From NCBI GenBank assembly GCA_029532415.1, contig JAQOTA010000020.1, positions 62,001-126,000 on the forward strand: DNA of 64,000 nt. Direction: 5' to 3'. This document shows positions 24,385-35,783 of the stretch, piece by piece (position 1 is the stretch's first letter; each line of letters opens with the position of its first letter). This stretch comes from Marasmius tenuissimus (Eukaryota > Basidiomycota > Agaricomycetes > Agaricales > Marasmiaceae). The notes beneath the pieces are model-generated. The model was given only the letters and a program-made list of their open reading frames with translations, searched no databases and was not told the origin of the DNA. A program made the translations under genes and the position numbers.

Positions 24385-26600
24385 AGTCGACGCAGACTAA
24401 AAGTGTTGGGTAGTTTGGGGCAGAGAAAGCAAGATCATCATCGTTCCAAACAAGAACTCATATAGGAGAATCACCGTACGCAACTTCGTAGCCCACATCT
24501 GTGAATGATCGATGTTGTCTTCATCAAAGTGATCAATGGTGCCCCCATCCAGACAATGGGGCATCAGGTCGTCATGTAACTCCCGAGATGACCTGTGTGA
24601 TAGTAACGTTCCCTCATAAGGAACACCCGAAGTGGTGTCTCACGGATGCATCAGATCGTCGGACCTAAGATCAAACTGAATCTGTTACAAGCATATGATG
24701 CACCCGTATCACGCCAGTCTCGAACGACGGAAATTCCCTCTCATAGTTCGCTCGAATGTCCTTTCACCCCAATTACACCTTCACCTGCTCAATTAAAAGT
24801 TTTCGGTGCGGCAGAAAGTGCACATCGTAGGTAGGTGCTGAAATACCTCAATTGGAGGCTTCATCTACTCGCGTAGTATACTCCCACTTCTCGTCGTTCT
24901 GAGCTTCTTAACAAGTCCGATGAAGACGATAGCGACGTCGGCCATTACGGTGGATCGGCACGTTGCTTGATACCTCGCCGAATGGAACGCCTTTGGTTAT
25001 ATTATCGCTTTGCTCTCTGTGGCGGGTGGTACCCAAACGGAAGAAACACCCATAGGAAAGGTGTATGTCGCTAAAAGGTCGACCGTCAGCGCATGTAGAG
25101 CCTTTGGAGTCCGTACCGGTGATACCTTCCAGAAATACTTCATTCAGGTTCACCTCAAAAGCATTACTGAGGACGTGATCGAGACCGATCTCGCGTTCAG
25201 CATTGATGATGGTATGGCCACGACTAACAGTATATCTCGTTTCTAGAGATCACATTCAGTAAGCGGCTTTGGGATGAGCGGTCTGTACCCACAGGAGATA
25301 CTTACATCTGAAACATCTAGAAGGGTGGACTTAGTGGGGAGAAAGATGGAACGACCGTCAGATGCGTGACATACCACCATCAATGTGGGTGTTATAGTTT
25401 ACATTGTGGTTTGGCGGGTATCGCAGAGGCGAAGTCCTCAGGGTTTATAGCTCGAGACGAAAATCTCCTTTGAAATCATTGAGCTCGGGGAGATTGTGGG
25501 TGAGCCCCTAACATGCTGTGTCTGTCAAGATTTTAGCGAGGAGTGTGGTTGGAGCCCCAAAGATTGATAGGAGACTCAATGTTTGGTTCAATTCAACGGT
25601 TGTTCCAATATGAATCGTCGAAAATGGCGGTCAAGTATACACGAAGCATCTTGAACTTTGAGCTTCGAGTAAGTGAAGAGAGAAAGACTGGACTTCAATC
25701 TAATTGGTTGACGTTGTGGTGAGCGCCTTCATAAGTATATCACACCATCCATTATTTATCACCGCTTTTGCCTGGCTGGGTTGATTAATGCCATCTGCAG
25801 TACATAAGTGTGGTCATGCTACTGACAGACAATCAAAATGGAAGCACTGGATCCTTCTCTTTCAAGTTGCTTAGAACAAATCAAGATTGAGGGTGATTAG
25901 AGATCAAGTTTCTTGGTGAAGCATACTCACTGCTTTTGCATAGAAAACTCTCCTCAACCTCACGTGCACCATCAGGTGAGTTCTCCATTATTTAAGCATT
26001 TTTCCTATGAAGCTAAGTTTTCAGGCCAAATTTTTGTGTCTTCTGCAATGGTGTTCAATCATGTAAGTATCAATTATGACACACATACCTTTTTCAATCT
26101 GGAGGCTGATTAACACTGTTGGTTTCAAACCTGGCAAACACCCTAGTGTACATGAAGGGGCCCAAATCATTACAGACAATCTCTGGTGGGCTTCTCTTAC
26201 ACACTCAAGTATGTACTCACTCTCACTGTGTCCAGAAATGCTCAGGGCAAATGCCCAAAGGCAGGATGTAACACAGGGTGGCCATGCATAAAATTTCCGG
26301 ACTGTTGGAGCGCCACATTGAACCATCCAGCCTGTGGAGCATCACAAGAATTCTCAACCCAATTTCCCCCAAATTATAAATCCCTATGCAGCGGTTTTCA
26401 AATCATTTGTTCCTTTGTCACTTTAGTCACCCACCTTCATGGGCTATATTAGGTGTAACTGGTACCATCAGGAACTACACCCAAGAGGCTTGGTCCACCA
26501 GGAATAATACCCACCAGGTATTGCCCTAAAGTGGTAAGTACCTCACCTCCCAGTAAGTACCTTCCAGGGACCCTGGATATCCTTGGAGGTAAATACCACT
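24385..26600. other. Intergenic, decayed repeats suspected
   Basis: Small frames only (25010-25246 +, 26021-26326 -). The line near 26350-26400 (caatttcccccaaattataaatccc) resembles 22790-22820, suggesting an old shared repeat. No ends identified. Confidence 0.35.
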
Positions 26601-26619
26601 GGTAGGCCTTTTGTATTCT

Positions 26620-27210
26620 TCCCAGCCTGTACCTACCCTTGCTAGCCTGAGCATACCTTCACTAATCTGTATGTACACTTACTAGCCTGTATATATACTT
26701 GCCAGCCTGTATGTACACATTCCAGCCTGTTTGTACACTTGCACTTGCCTTGCTAGCCTGGGCATTCCCTTCCTTGCTGGCTTGGGCATACCCTCCACAG
26801 CCTGCACATATATCCTTGCCTTGTCAGCCTGTATGGATTTGGTGTAGCCTGAACATTCAAAGCAAGTTGTAATGATGTATATCTCATGCCGAGTATCATC
26901 ACATCATCATACTTATAAAACCTGTCACAGTGCTAGCTATATATCATGACCGACCTTCAGGTACCTATCTATTAGCAGCATCCTAGTACATACCTCTTAT
27001 TGTTCACAGGTAGATACCTCTCCACAGCACCCAGTATATACCATGCAGCATCACAGGTACATACCATCCAGTCATGTTGGTATCTACCTGTGAAAGGTTG
27101 AAGGTAAATATCATTCCACAACAGAGATACATACCTGTTTCAGATCCCAGGTAAATACCCATGACAGATCGGAGGTACATACCACTCTGCACTCCAGAGA
27201 TATTGACCAT
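26620..27210. repeat. Two arrays of degenerate short repeats
   Basis: About 26620-26840 holds repeats of a unit like TTGCYAGCCTGTATGTACAC (roughly 20-25 bp apart). About 26960-27190 holds many copies of the near-palindromic core GGTAnATACC in both orientations, spaced about 25-30 bp (for example 27056-27068, 27080-27090, 27148-27158, 27172-27182). They lie beside the 3' end of the KDZ transposase remnant and may be its subterminal repeats. Confidence 0.5.
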
Positions 27211-27379
27211 GCTACTCTTGCATATTTATCATTCATTCATCTGGTATTGAGAGAACCAAGAAATCCATTCACAATATCATGTATACATATAAGCTCACAC
27301 ATTCATTCTACTAATTCTCAAGTCTCCAAGTCATATATTGGCATCCTCTCCTTTGGAATCCAGCTCATTTGATTCCACT

Positions 27380-28940
27380 GTATCAAACATCCAGCGTGTT
27401 GAAGTCAGCTTCATTAATGTCAAATCCTTCTTCTTCATTGGTGTCAGTATCTTCACTGTCGTATCTTTGCTCCACAATGCTAGTGTCCTCAGCATCTAAA
27501 AACTGACCCTCCATGTCCAACCATGTCTCTTCCAACACATGAGCTGCAGGTCCCCTTCCCCATAGGAGCATTGCAAGTTGCCTGCATGTTCCCCAGGTCA
27601 TGCTTCCAACAGCAGCACAGATGTAATAGGTCCTGCTTTCATAGGAATAACTGATGTTGGATGTCTGGATGAACTGCATATTAGTAAAGTAAGTATTACA
27701 AAGTCATCATGTTAAGTATACCATTTACTGGTTCGCTCCAAAGTGTCCATCAAAACTGCCCATTCTTCTATAAACCAGTACTGCATTGCATCCTGCTCAT
27801 GTTGAGGTCATACCAGCTCCTCCTGACTACAGTCAAACTCCAACTTTCCATGGATTCCTGACTGCACTGCATCATCTGCCAACCACGGGAGCAGGGAAAC
27901 ATCATCCCAACCATCATTGGGGCCAACATCCTGCCAGATCTCATTGTCAACTCTCTTTGGTGCCACTGCATTTCTTGGTGCCCTATTAGCGTTCCCAATG
28001 GCTCGGCTCAAGCCGTGGCTAAGCCGTCTTGAAGCTAAGCCAAGCCAAGCTGTGGCAAAAAATGGCTCAGACAGAGCCAATCAATGGCTCCAGCTCGGTC
28101 TGGCTCAGGAACCGGTTCAGCCAGATCCAAGCTGCCCTGTTTGTACACTTTTTTTCATCCTTGTGCACATCTTTTAGTATGTTTTTTTGCCACTCATTGT
28201 ATGTATAGAGTACACCCTTGACAGAAAATAGCAAATGATCATGTTGAAAACCACTTCTGCATGAGTTTAGGCTTGGGACCCAAATGCCTGCCTAAATGTG
28301 CCTGCCAGTTCTTAACCCTAACCCAGATATATCTGCAACAGAGATTTTCAGTGACAAGCATGGCAACAATGATGAGCCCAAATGTTCAAAATCTTTCATT
28401 TTCCATGTCAGATAGTCTTCCCATTGTTGGATTCGGAGGGCATATGAAGTAGATCAAATTTTGTATAGTTTTGACTGGCTCAAGCTGCAGCTGAGCCGGC
28501 TCCAAGCTGGACTGAGCTGAGCCGCATGTGATCAACGGCTCAGGGAGCTACTCAGGAGCCGGACTGTTGGAGCCAAGCCAGAGCCAGACCAGACCAGCTG
28601 TTGGCAATGCTATGCCCTATGTCGCCACCATACCCTCCATCATTGCCACAATAGACAATAGAATTATAAGTACAGGCAAGCTTCTGTATGCCAGGATCCT
28701 TTCATTTGACAGAGTGGGTGTTTTTTGAATGCAACTTCTCCTCTATGATCACGGACAGCATTCTGGGCTCAGGCAGCATCCAAATAAACAAGCAAGACTG
28801 AACATATCATTGATCTGTTTCCAATATGACCTCTCCAGTCTATCCTGCTGGAACTTCCTTGCACATAGCTGAGCTACTAGCCTTGTCTTGACTGCAAGTG
28901 CATTCATTCTCTCACAGAGGTAAGGGGTTAGGAGGAGATG
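27380..28940 (-). pseudogene. KDZ-type transposase, C-terminal part
   Basis: Reading down from 28940, the frame begins LLTPYLCERMNALAVKTRL and continues QLCARKFQQDRLERSYWKQ. In a shifted frame come KDPGIQKLACTYNS and, after an inserted hAT MITE, APRNAVAPKRVDNEIWQDVG...WLADDAVQSGIHGKLEFD..., then QHEQDAMQYWFIEEWAVLM. This series is characteristic of the C-terminal half of Kyakuja-Dileera-Zisupton transposases of basidiomycetes (recognised from family knowledge). Several stops and frame changes show it is dead. Its N-terminal and catalytic part lies on the other strand at 48870-50916. Joining the two at the shared CATCT restores the frame exactly. The 27383-27679 minus frame (acidic, LEETWLDMEGQFLDAEDT) is probably its extreme C-terminus. 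Confidence 0.75.
27987..28612. mobile_element. Non-autonomous hAT element, 626 bp, TSD TGCCCTAT
   Basis: The termini are TAGCGTTCCCAA and (reverse complement of the right end) TAGCATTGCCAA. The flanks 27979-27986 and 28613-28620 are both TGCCCTAT, an exact 8-bp duplication as made by hAT transposases. Subterminal regions (about 28000-28135 and 28470-28600) are packed with GGCTC/GAGCC motifs, probable transposase binding sites. No transposase is encoded. The element sits inside the KDZ transposase remnant. Confidence 0.9.
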
Positions 28941-29644
28941 TGGAACAGATCAAAGTCTAGAAGAGGGGGAAATGTAATGGACTGTATGGTCCTGAACACT
29001 CCAAAATGAATGTGGGAGCAATGCAGAGGGCTTACCAATCAATAACTCGGACTCTGAGGTGGTGAAACAATAAAAGTAGTGAGCTGGAGGTGCAAGAACA
29101 TGGGAGTACAGGGAAGAGACCATCAAGCGCCAAAAGAAAACTGTCAAGGGCAGTACTAGGGAACTCACAGCCCAGATACCGTTTCTTCAATAAGTTTGGC
29201 CAGCCCACCCCCTTTTCTCTGAATACCCCAAAATCGGGTCCCAGGCAGTATCTCACACACTCACATTATCCCACCAAACTTTACACAATAGTAAACTACA
29301 ATAATATATATTTATCTCTGTTTGGACCATTTCTTCAGTATGGAAAGTAGCCATTTTCTCTCTGTTTGGGTAGTCTTGTTATTCCTTGTAAAACCCCGTA
29401 GTTCTATTACTGCCATCTATTCTCTCACCAACCTTTGATTGTCTCACACTCCTCAGGCTTGAGCCATACTGCTTGCCTATTCTTTGTCTACAAACCTACC
29501 CTTTCATCCGCACTATAACACTATTCTCTTAGCCATATTGCTTAGTGGGATAAACTGCCAGCACCCTGCCTGAATATATTCAATGTAGCTCCCACATACA
29601 TTCAATGTATTCGTTGTTCTAAGGTTATCACACAAGTCCTTACA
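28941..29644 (+). repeat. Gypsy-1 LTR (5' LTR in present orientation)
   Basis: About 704 bp, repeated almost identically in inverse orientation at 50917-51619. It begins TGGAACAG and ends CCTTACA. AGATG (28936-28940) lies before it, and the other copy is followed on its outer side by CATCT (=AGATG). An alternative 5' boundary is TGTAATGGAC at 28973, preceded by the purine run AGAAGAGGGGGAAA that looks like a polypurine tract. TTGGTGCCCGCG (about 29679) downstream could be the primer-binding site. An 86-codon frame inside both LTRs (29090-29350) is not considered a gene. Confidence 0.75.
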
Positions 29645-29674
29645 TTAATAACAAGACTCAAACCCGCCTTACAC

Positions 29675-29784
29675 ATGTTTGGTGCCCGCGAAGATCACAC
29701 ACCCAATGGGATAACCCTGATCCATCCCCACCGGGATCCAACCAGGCAAATGACCCATCAGATACATCCTCTCATTCTTCAAAC
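29675..29784 (+). pseudogene. Gypsy-1 gag, first segment
   Basis: ATG at 29675 (MFGAREDHTPNGITLIH) runs to LILQT at the insertion point of element-2. After removal of 29785-40741 and one copy of the 5-bp target repeat, the frame continues into QHPDLLMEIAQGSS at 40747. This supports the nesting order. Confidence 0.65.
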
Positions 29785-30270
29785 TGTCATGAAGACACCA
29801 CTTTTCCCTCCATCATTGGTTCACATGATTATCACATGTTCTTTTCTCATGGTCACTTACTATGCATCTCTCTTTCTCATGATTCCCTTTCTTAACCCAC
29901 CACCACGCAGCCTTAACCCACATCGCGCAGCCATCCCATTATCTCATACCGACTCATCTCTTATTCATCCCTGACTCATATGTTACTCATACACGACTCA
30001 TAGGTAGCCACTCCGACTCCAGCTCTGACTGTAGGATAGGTATATAAGCTAGCTAGTCTTCATCTGGTCCCTCATCTTGACCTCTTGTCGTTGGGACCAG
30101 GTGAGTAGTACAGTCTCCTTTGCTTTCCTTCTCTACAATAGATCTAACTTGTCGTTGAGACCAGTTTCTGCCTTATCTCTGTCTGAGTTGAGCCCGCTGC
30201 TCCTCTCCAAGCCTGCTACCACTGCTCTCTGCCTCTGCCATCTCTGCTAGATGCTCAGCACTTCGTGACA
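29785..30270 (+). repeat. Element-2 5' LTR
   Basis: Begins TGTCATGAAGAC and ends CGTGACA. A TATA-like GGTATATAAG at about 30040 marks the promoter, followed by repeated TTGTCGTTG(G/A)GACCAG motifs. Its partner is 40279-40741. Confidence 0.75.
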
Positions 30271-30362
30271 CAAACCAACCAACTCTGGATACAACAGGGC
30301 GTACATTGGGAGAGACATCACGGTCAATAGTGCCACTAGTAGACTTACCATGGAGTGGATAG

Positions 30363-30881
30363 TGATGAGCCAGCATAGTTAAAGTGCACAGTGGGTATAA
30401 CGAAGTAAACCTCACATGGGTAATACACAGAGTGTTCTTGTAGTCTTGAGATGCTTGAGAAGAGGTGATAATCGAGTAGATTGTCCTAAGGCTTAAGGCC
30501 TTTCGTCCAGTCTTTTATACATAAGTTTCTGGTACATGTAATGAGTATTACACTAACTGAAACTACTACTAGAAGTAGGTATTCGGCCCTAAAGGCGTAA
30601 AAGACATTAGTACTGTGTAAGTACTTCTACCATGAATGGTAGTATGCTTGGTGAGCATAGTCGTGTTTGCCTCATGTATTAGAGGCTCTACTTATGCTAT
30701 TGGATAGCGACTGTCTATAGTGTCATATATGATGAAACTACTAGATACGTAGTAAGATACGTAGACAGAGACGTAGTACTTGCATGAGGACGCAAGTGTT
30801 CTAGAGGCGTAGCTCTATAAATAGTGTGACGCGTAAACAGCACGTCAACAGTGTATCACATGATATCCATCATGATCAACA
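30363..30881 (-). repeat. Copia 3' LTR
   Basis: 519 bp, TG...CA ends, preceded by GATAG. Nearly identical to 38685-39203. Confidence 0.95.
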
Positions 30882-30916
30882 CTCCCCCTCACTAAGTTCA
30901 TCATGCGATCATGGAA

Positions 30917-32962
30917 CTAGTGAAATGTTAATCCTAAAGATTGCCTGAACAATTCGAACTTTGTTCTGCCAAGATTCTTCGTAAGAAGATCAGCAGGTTG
31001 TTTAGCAGTTTCAACGAAATAGATTTGAGTCTTTCTGTGTTCCACTGCTTCCCTGATAAAGTGGTATTGATTGTCAATGTGTTTTGTTCTTTTATCAGTA
31101 GCTTCATTGCTGCTGAGAAAGATAGCGCCTTGGTTGTCGCTAAGACATGGAACTGATCGAATAGGGAAGTTCAATTCGTTCAGTAACGACTTCATCCAGC
31201 AAGCCTGACGTGTACAATCAGATAGAGCCATGTACTCTGCTTCTGTGGATGATAATGGAACCGTTTTCTGTTTCTGAGAGACCCAGCAAACTGGTGCATT
31301 GGCAAGCTTTACGATATATCCAGTCTGTGATCGACGATCATCTTTATCAGTTGCCCAATCAGAGTCAGCAAAGGCAAGTAATCCTTGGTTGGATCTACCA
31401 TCGTAAATGAGTTCATACTTTGCAGTGTGAACAAGGTATTTCACGATGTAAAGTGCCTTTTGGAGGTGTTCCTGATTAGGATTAGCTCCATACTGTGACA
31501 TCTTGATTACAGCAAAGGATATGTCTGGTCTCGTTCCGAGAGCCAAGTAAAGTAATGATCCGATAACGGATTGGAATCTATGCCTAATCTCGGGATTAAC
31601 CTCCCCCTGGTTTTGGGTTGGGTTATAGCCTTCTGGCAAAGGCGTATATGCCGTCTTGGCGTTCAGAACTCCGAATTTACGAATTATCTTTTCAAGATAG
31701 TCTCGCTGATCAAGGATCAGTCTGCGATTCTTCCGATCTCGAGTAATTCGCATTCGCAGAAATTCTGTTGGCTCGCCTAGATCTCGGCATTCCCAGATTT
31801 TCATGAATTCGCTTTTTAGTCTGTTGACAAGGTTGCGATCAGGACCCATAAATAAAGCATCGTCAACATAGACGACGGCAATGACCATATTGCCATTCTT
31901 GTTGAAGACATATACGCCAGCATCGGATAAGCATCGTTTGAATCCCAGACGTTTCATGGATTCAGTACATTGACGCCACCAGGCGTGAGAAGCCTGTTTT
32001 AATCCGTACAATGCTTTGTGTAACCTCCAAACCTTGCTGGAGTCCGTAACGAAGCCTTCAGGTTGTTCCATGTAAATCTCCTCATCTAAGGCACCATAAA
32101 GAAATGCTGTTTTAACATCTAGCGCAGAGATCTCCCAATCTTCAAGCGCTGCTAGTGCCAATAGAAGTCGTACGGTTTCGAATCGTACTACAGGAGAGAA
32201 CAACTCGTTATAGTCTATCCCTTGTTTCTGCGAAAATCCTTTCGCAACAAGTCTTGCCTTTTTACGGCCATCAGACTTGATGTCAAATACCCAGCGGGAT
32301 TTCACCGCTTTTCGGCCTTTGGGTAGTGTAACTACATCAAAGATGTTTCTATCTTTGAGTGATTGTAATTCCAGTCTGCATGCTGCTTCCCAGGATGGTC
32401 ATTCATCTTTAGGACGCTTCTGGACTTGTTTGTATGTCCATTCACGAACGTTATCATAACTACTGGCTTGAAGACCATATAGTTGATGACCGTTATTCAG
32501 CAAGTAAACCAAGTAATTTTCTCCCCCTTGCTGAGCAAGATCGCTCATATCGTCATCCGTGTCCATAGGAGCGGCTGGATTAGGAACCTTATTTGGTATT
32601 GTTTCAGGTTCATTTGTCGGATTAATTTGACTTTGCCAGCGTGCCTGAGAATCGATATCGCGTTCGATTTCAACAGGATGTCGATTTCCGTAAACATTAA
32701 ACGGACGGTTAGGAGTTACTCTATTTCTTGGAGGGTTTCTTCTGGCAGCTGCTGGTGGAGGAGCTCGTAAGTTCTCCCACTCATCGTAGTCAGCTTGTCG
32801 AAAATCAAATGGATTTGTCGATCCAGAAGAACCAGCAGACCGTGGATCCGGACCATACTGATTAGGATTGTGATCGGAGTCTTTCGGTGATCTGAATCCA
32901 TCAGTATCTGGATGATTGCTGTTGTGCACATCATCGCTTTTATCATCCGGGATAGGATCCAA
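30917..32962 (-). pseudogene. Copia pol: linker, reverse transcriptase and RNase H
   Basis: The frame 32962-32399 is an acidic Pro-rich linker ending RPKDE before TGA (32399-32401). The same frame then reads PSWEAACRLELQSL and LPKGRKAVKSRWVFDIK, the usual Copia RT start, so TGA probably replaced TGG. The RT domain (to about 31500) has ALDVKTAFLYG, YGLKQA and the catalytic YVDDALF. RNase H has FADSDWATDKDDRRS, SSTEAEYMALSD and CLSDNQGAIFLSS. The end LLTKNLGRTKFELFRQSLG is typical. RT and RNase H catalytic residues look intact. The frame is the same as that of the integrase upstream. Confidence 0.9.
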
Positions 32963-33106
32963 GGGAGGATCTCCCCCAGGCTGATGATCGTCATCATCTG
33001 ATCCTGGTGGAGGTGGAGGATTGAAGAAATCATCATCATTGTGATGATCTTCGTGGCCATCATATGGGTACGTTGGAAAGGGTATAGACCGGACAGGTTT
33101 GTCGGT

Positions 33107-34081
33107 TTAATCAAACTCTATGGATCCGGGCACTTCTTTCTGACATTTAGGAAACCAGTTCTCATCGAAAACTGCTTGTGGAGTAATGTATACAGAATTG
33201 TTGGTTGTTCGAAAGAATCTATAAGCTTTTGATCCGCTCTCGTAACCAATGAAGATCATTGCTTCGGAGTGTGGAGCAAGCTTATTTTTACGTTTCGGTA
33301 TGTATGCATATGCGCCACAACCGAACGTCCTGAAGTATGAAACATCAGGCTTCTTATTTACAAACAACTCAACTGGAGTTCTGTATTTCCTTGAACGAAT
33401 AGGAGTTCTATTGTAGATATGGACGGCTGTGAGAATTGCAAATTCCCACCAGTTTTCAGGTGCACAAGCCTGAAAGCGCATAGCTTCAGATTTTTCTCGT
33501 AGTGTACAATTAAATCTTTCTGCTCGTCCATTCTGTTCATGCACATTGGGAGAACCTCTTTGTGGAAATATTCCTAGAGAGTTATACCAGTCCCATTGTT
33601 CATTTGAAAAGAATTCTCCCCCTCGATTGAAATGCACACTTTTGACCTTTTTATTAGTCTGGCGCTCTACAAGAGCTAGCCAATTGCGCAATTTCTGATC
33701 TGTATCGCTCTTTTTACGAATTGGATATACCCATCCGAATGATGTTGCATCATCGAATAAAGTTAATGCATATTCGTTTTGATAGTAAGAGCGAGTTGGA
33801 TATTCTATCAAATCACCGTGCACGAGCTCAAGAGGCTCCTTAGCTTGTTTAGAGGATAAAGGGTACGATTTAGCAACCATTTTGCCTTTGGCACAGCCTT
33901 GGCATGGTTTCGTTTCTCCCTTCGAAGTAACCAACTTCGTTGGAAGCCCTTTAACATTATCCATTAATTTTCCTAAGACTCCGGGATCACAGTGTCCCAT
34001 ACATCTGTGCCATAATTCAGAAGTATTGAAAGATACAACAGATGTGAAGGAAGTTTCTCCCACAAGAACCTTCGCGTTCAT
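33107..34081 (-). pseudogene. Copia integrase (catalytic Asp replaced by Asn)
   Basis: The HHCC zinc domain is ELWHRCMGHCDPG...CQGCAKGKM. The catalytic core has LVHGDLIEYP (first Asp) and NVHEQNGRAERFN (Glu). Where Copia integrases have the second Asp (usually TDNGGE or SDRGGE), this copy reads VHFNRGGEF. The codon AAT at 33628-33626 (minus strand) replaces an expected GAT. The frame ends at TAA 33107-33109, after which the same frame continues without stops as TDKPVRSIPFPTYP... into the RT linker, so this stop is likely a mutation. Upstream, the frame reads back through DDPLRW to a 1-nt break with the protease. Confidence 0.85.
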
Positions 34082-34467
34082 CCATCGTAAAGGATCATCT
34101 TTATGGCTTGGGTAAAAGCCATTAAAAGAGAATCATCTTTCTTGCTCCAGATCGAAGTCTCTGGAGAGTCCAGTATAGTATAGTAACCTATACTCCGGAA
34201 CTTCCCACTAGAGATTAAACGATGTGGGCTGTCGGGATTATACATCACTGGGTATAACTTTGTGACTTGCGTCACTCCTGCGCTATTGGTGTGTCGGATG
34301 AGGACAGTACCATAGCCTACTATTTGCATATCTGCTTTATCACCCGCTGATGTAGTAAGACCTATAGGCATTTCTAAAGTCTGATAGTCTGAGAAATCCG
34401 TTTTATACGGAGTCATATGCGCAGATGCCCCACTATCAAGTAGCCAGGCATTTTGCGTATTTCTCAC
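34078..34467 (-). pseudogene. Copia aspartic protease
   Basis: AWLLDSGASAHMTPYKTDF carries the retropepsin-like DSGA active site; HRLISSGKFRSIGY lies before the integrase, as in other Copia polyproteins. The frame has no ATG. It is entered by a -1 shift from the preceding frame around 34464-34490, and left by another -1 shift near 34100-34103 (an A-run; the integrase frame reads KDDPLRWMN through it). Both could be indels. A programmed shift at the first cannot be excluded. Confidence 0.85.
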
Positions 34468-35663
34468 TTCACAATCGCTCGGTCTTCAACTTCTATCCAA
34501 GCTTCCAATTGGTGTTTATAGTTCTGCCATTGAACGAATCTCGTGGCTTGATATGGCTGATTATCATTGACAACCATAGTAATATTGCCAATACTCGTGC
34601 CATTAGCAACGTGTAAGGGCATTCCATTGGTCCTTAGTCCAATTACTGCAGGTCCGTAATTCTCAAATTGAGAGTTTCGGGGATCACTTGGAGATGTAAC
34701 CCAGGGGTCAACCTCAGGTTGTTCATCTACCGGACTAAGTCTTTCCGGTTGATCTGGTGGAGCAGTGGTTGGACGAGAAGGTACTTCAATGTAATCCTCC
34801 TCTAAGGATTGTATACCATAAAAAGATTTGGGAGAGCTTGGAGGTGTGTGAACGACTTGGTCCTGCCATTGTCGCACTCGAGGTGGTGTAGTTGTGGGGC
34901 GATTTATGTATTCATGGGTAGTAGGGACTGGAGATTTGGAACGATTAAGTGACTCGGCTAATTCCATGAAATCTCCGGGGTATGTTCTTGGTCGTTCAAT
35001 GAAGCGACTACCCTCGAGTTCTCTTCGTGGAATATCAGCCTGAGTCATGGGAACAGACATTCTAATTTTGTTCATCCATTTGTACAAGTGTGTGTGCCAG
35101 TTATGAACATCTGGAAGACTAAGGTGAGGGATAAAGCGAACCCAGCGCCTATTAAACCCTGGTTGTCTCCATTGAGATGTTCTAAATTGACTCGCTCTTA
35201 TGTCTGTTGTTCCGAATAACCATTTTCCTTCAAGACCAAGCTTGACTAACGAATGCCAGAAGATAGGATTCAACACTTGTATAGGAAGTGTGACATTCTT
35301 CTTATTGACTCGGAAGGCTTCATCCACCGAAGTTGTACGAGGGTTTTTCTCTCGTTGAACAAAATCTTCAACGGTGCTGATCCAATTTTTATTATTGATT
35401 TCAGCTATAACCGTTGATAGGTGTTGAAGGTTCCAGGTTTGGTATTTGTAATGAAGCGTGAACTTGGTATCTTCTACTGTTTCCACATGTAATATCCTTT
35501 GTTGTATGCGCAATTCATGAAGAGCTTGACGAGGTGTCATGTTATGCACTGCATCTCTTCTAATAGCATACATAACGACATATTCTTTGGTCCTGATCAG
35601 AACCCAGATCCAAAGATTATGGTCTGGTGTGTTACGTATTAATCTGTAACGCATTCTGATCAT
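34464..35663 (-). pseudogene. Extra domain between Copia gag and protease
   Basis: About 400 residues in the same frame as gag, separated from it only by TGA 35784-35786 (the intervening codons read VNLRNNRPHIINGIK... without another stop). The first half is globular-looking (WNLQHLSTVIAEINNKNW, NPIFWHSLVKLGLEGKWLFG). The second is Pro/Thr/Ser-rich (PSRPTTAPPDQPERLSPVDE). No zinc knuckle, protease or known domain recognised. Typical Copia gag passes directly to protease, so this insertion is unusual. It may be a C-terminal gag extension. Confidence 0.6.
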
Positions 35664-35783
35664 GGATTCCTTTAATGCTATGTCGTTAGTCGCCTGATCT
35701 CCGAAATCTCGAAAATCATCGACGACAGGAATTGGGAGTTTAATCCCATTTATTATATGTGGTCTATTATTCCTAAGGTTAAC

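Noticed and set aside
26620..27210. CRISPR-like array
   Set aside because: Repeats are degenerate, in both orientations and very short, in a fungal sequence; no cas genes.
29090..29350. 86-codon ORF present twice (also 51211-51471 on the other strand)
   Set aside because: Identical because it lies in the two Gypsy-1 LTRs; no start context or domain, so conservation reflects LTR identity.
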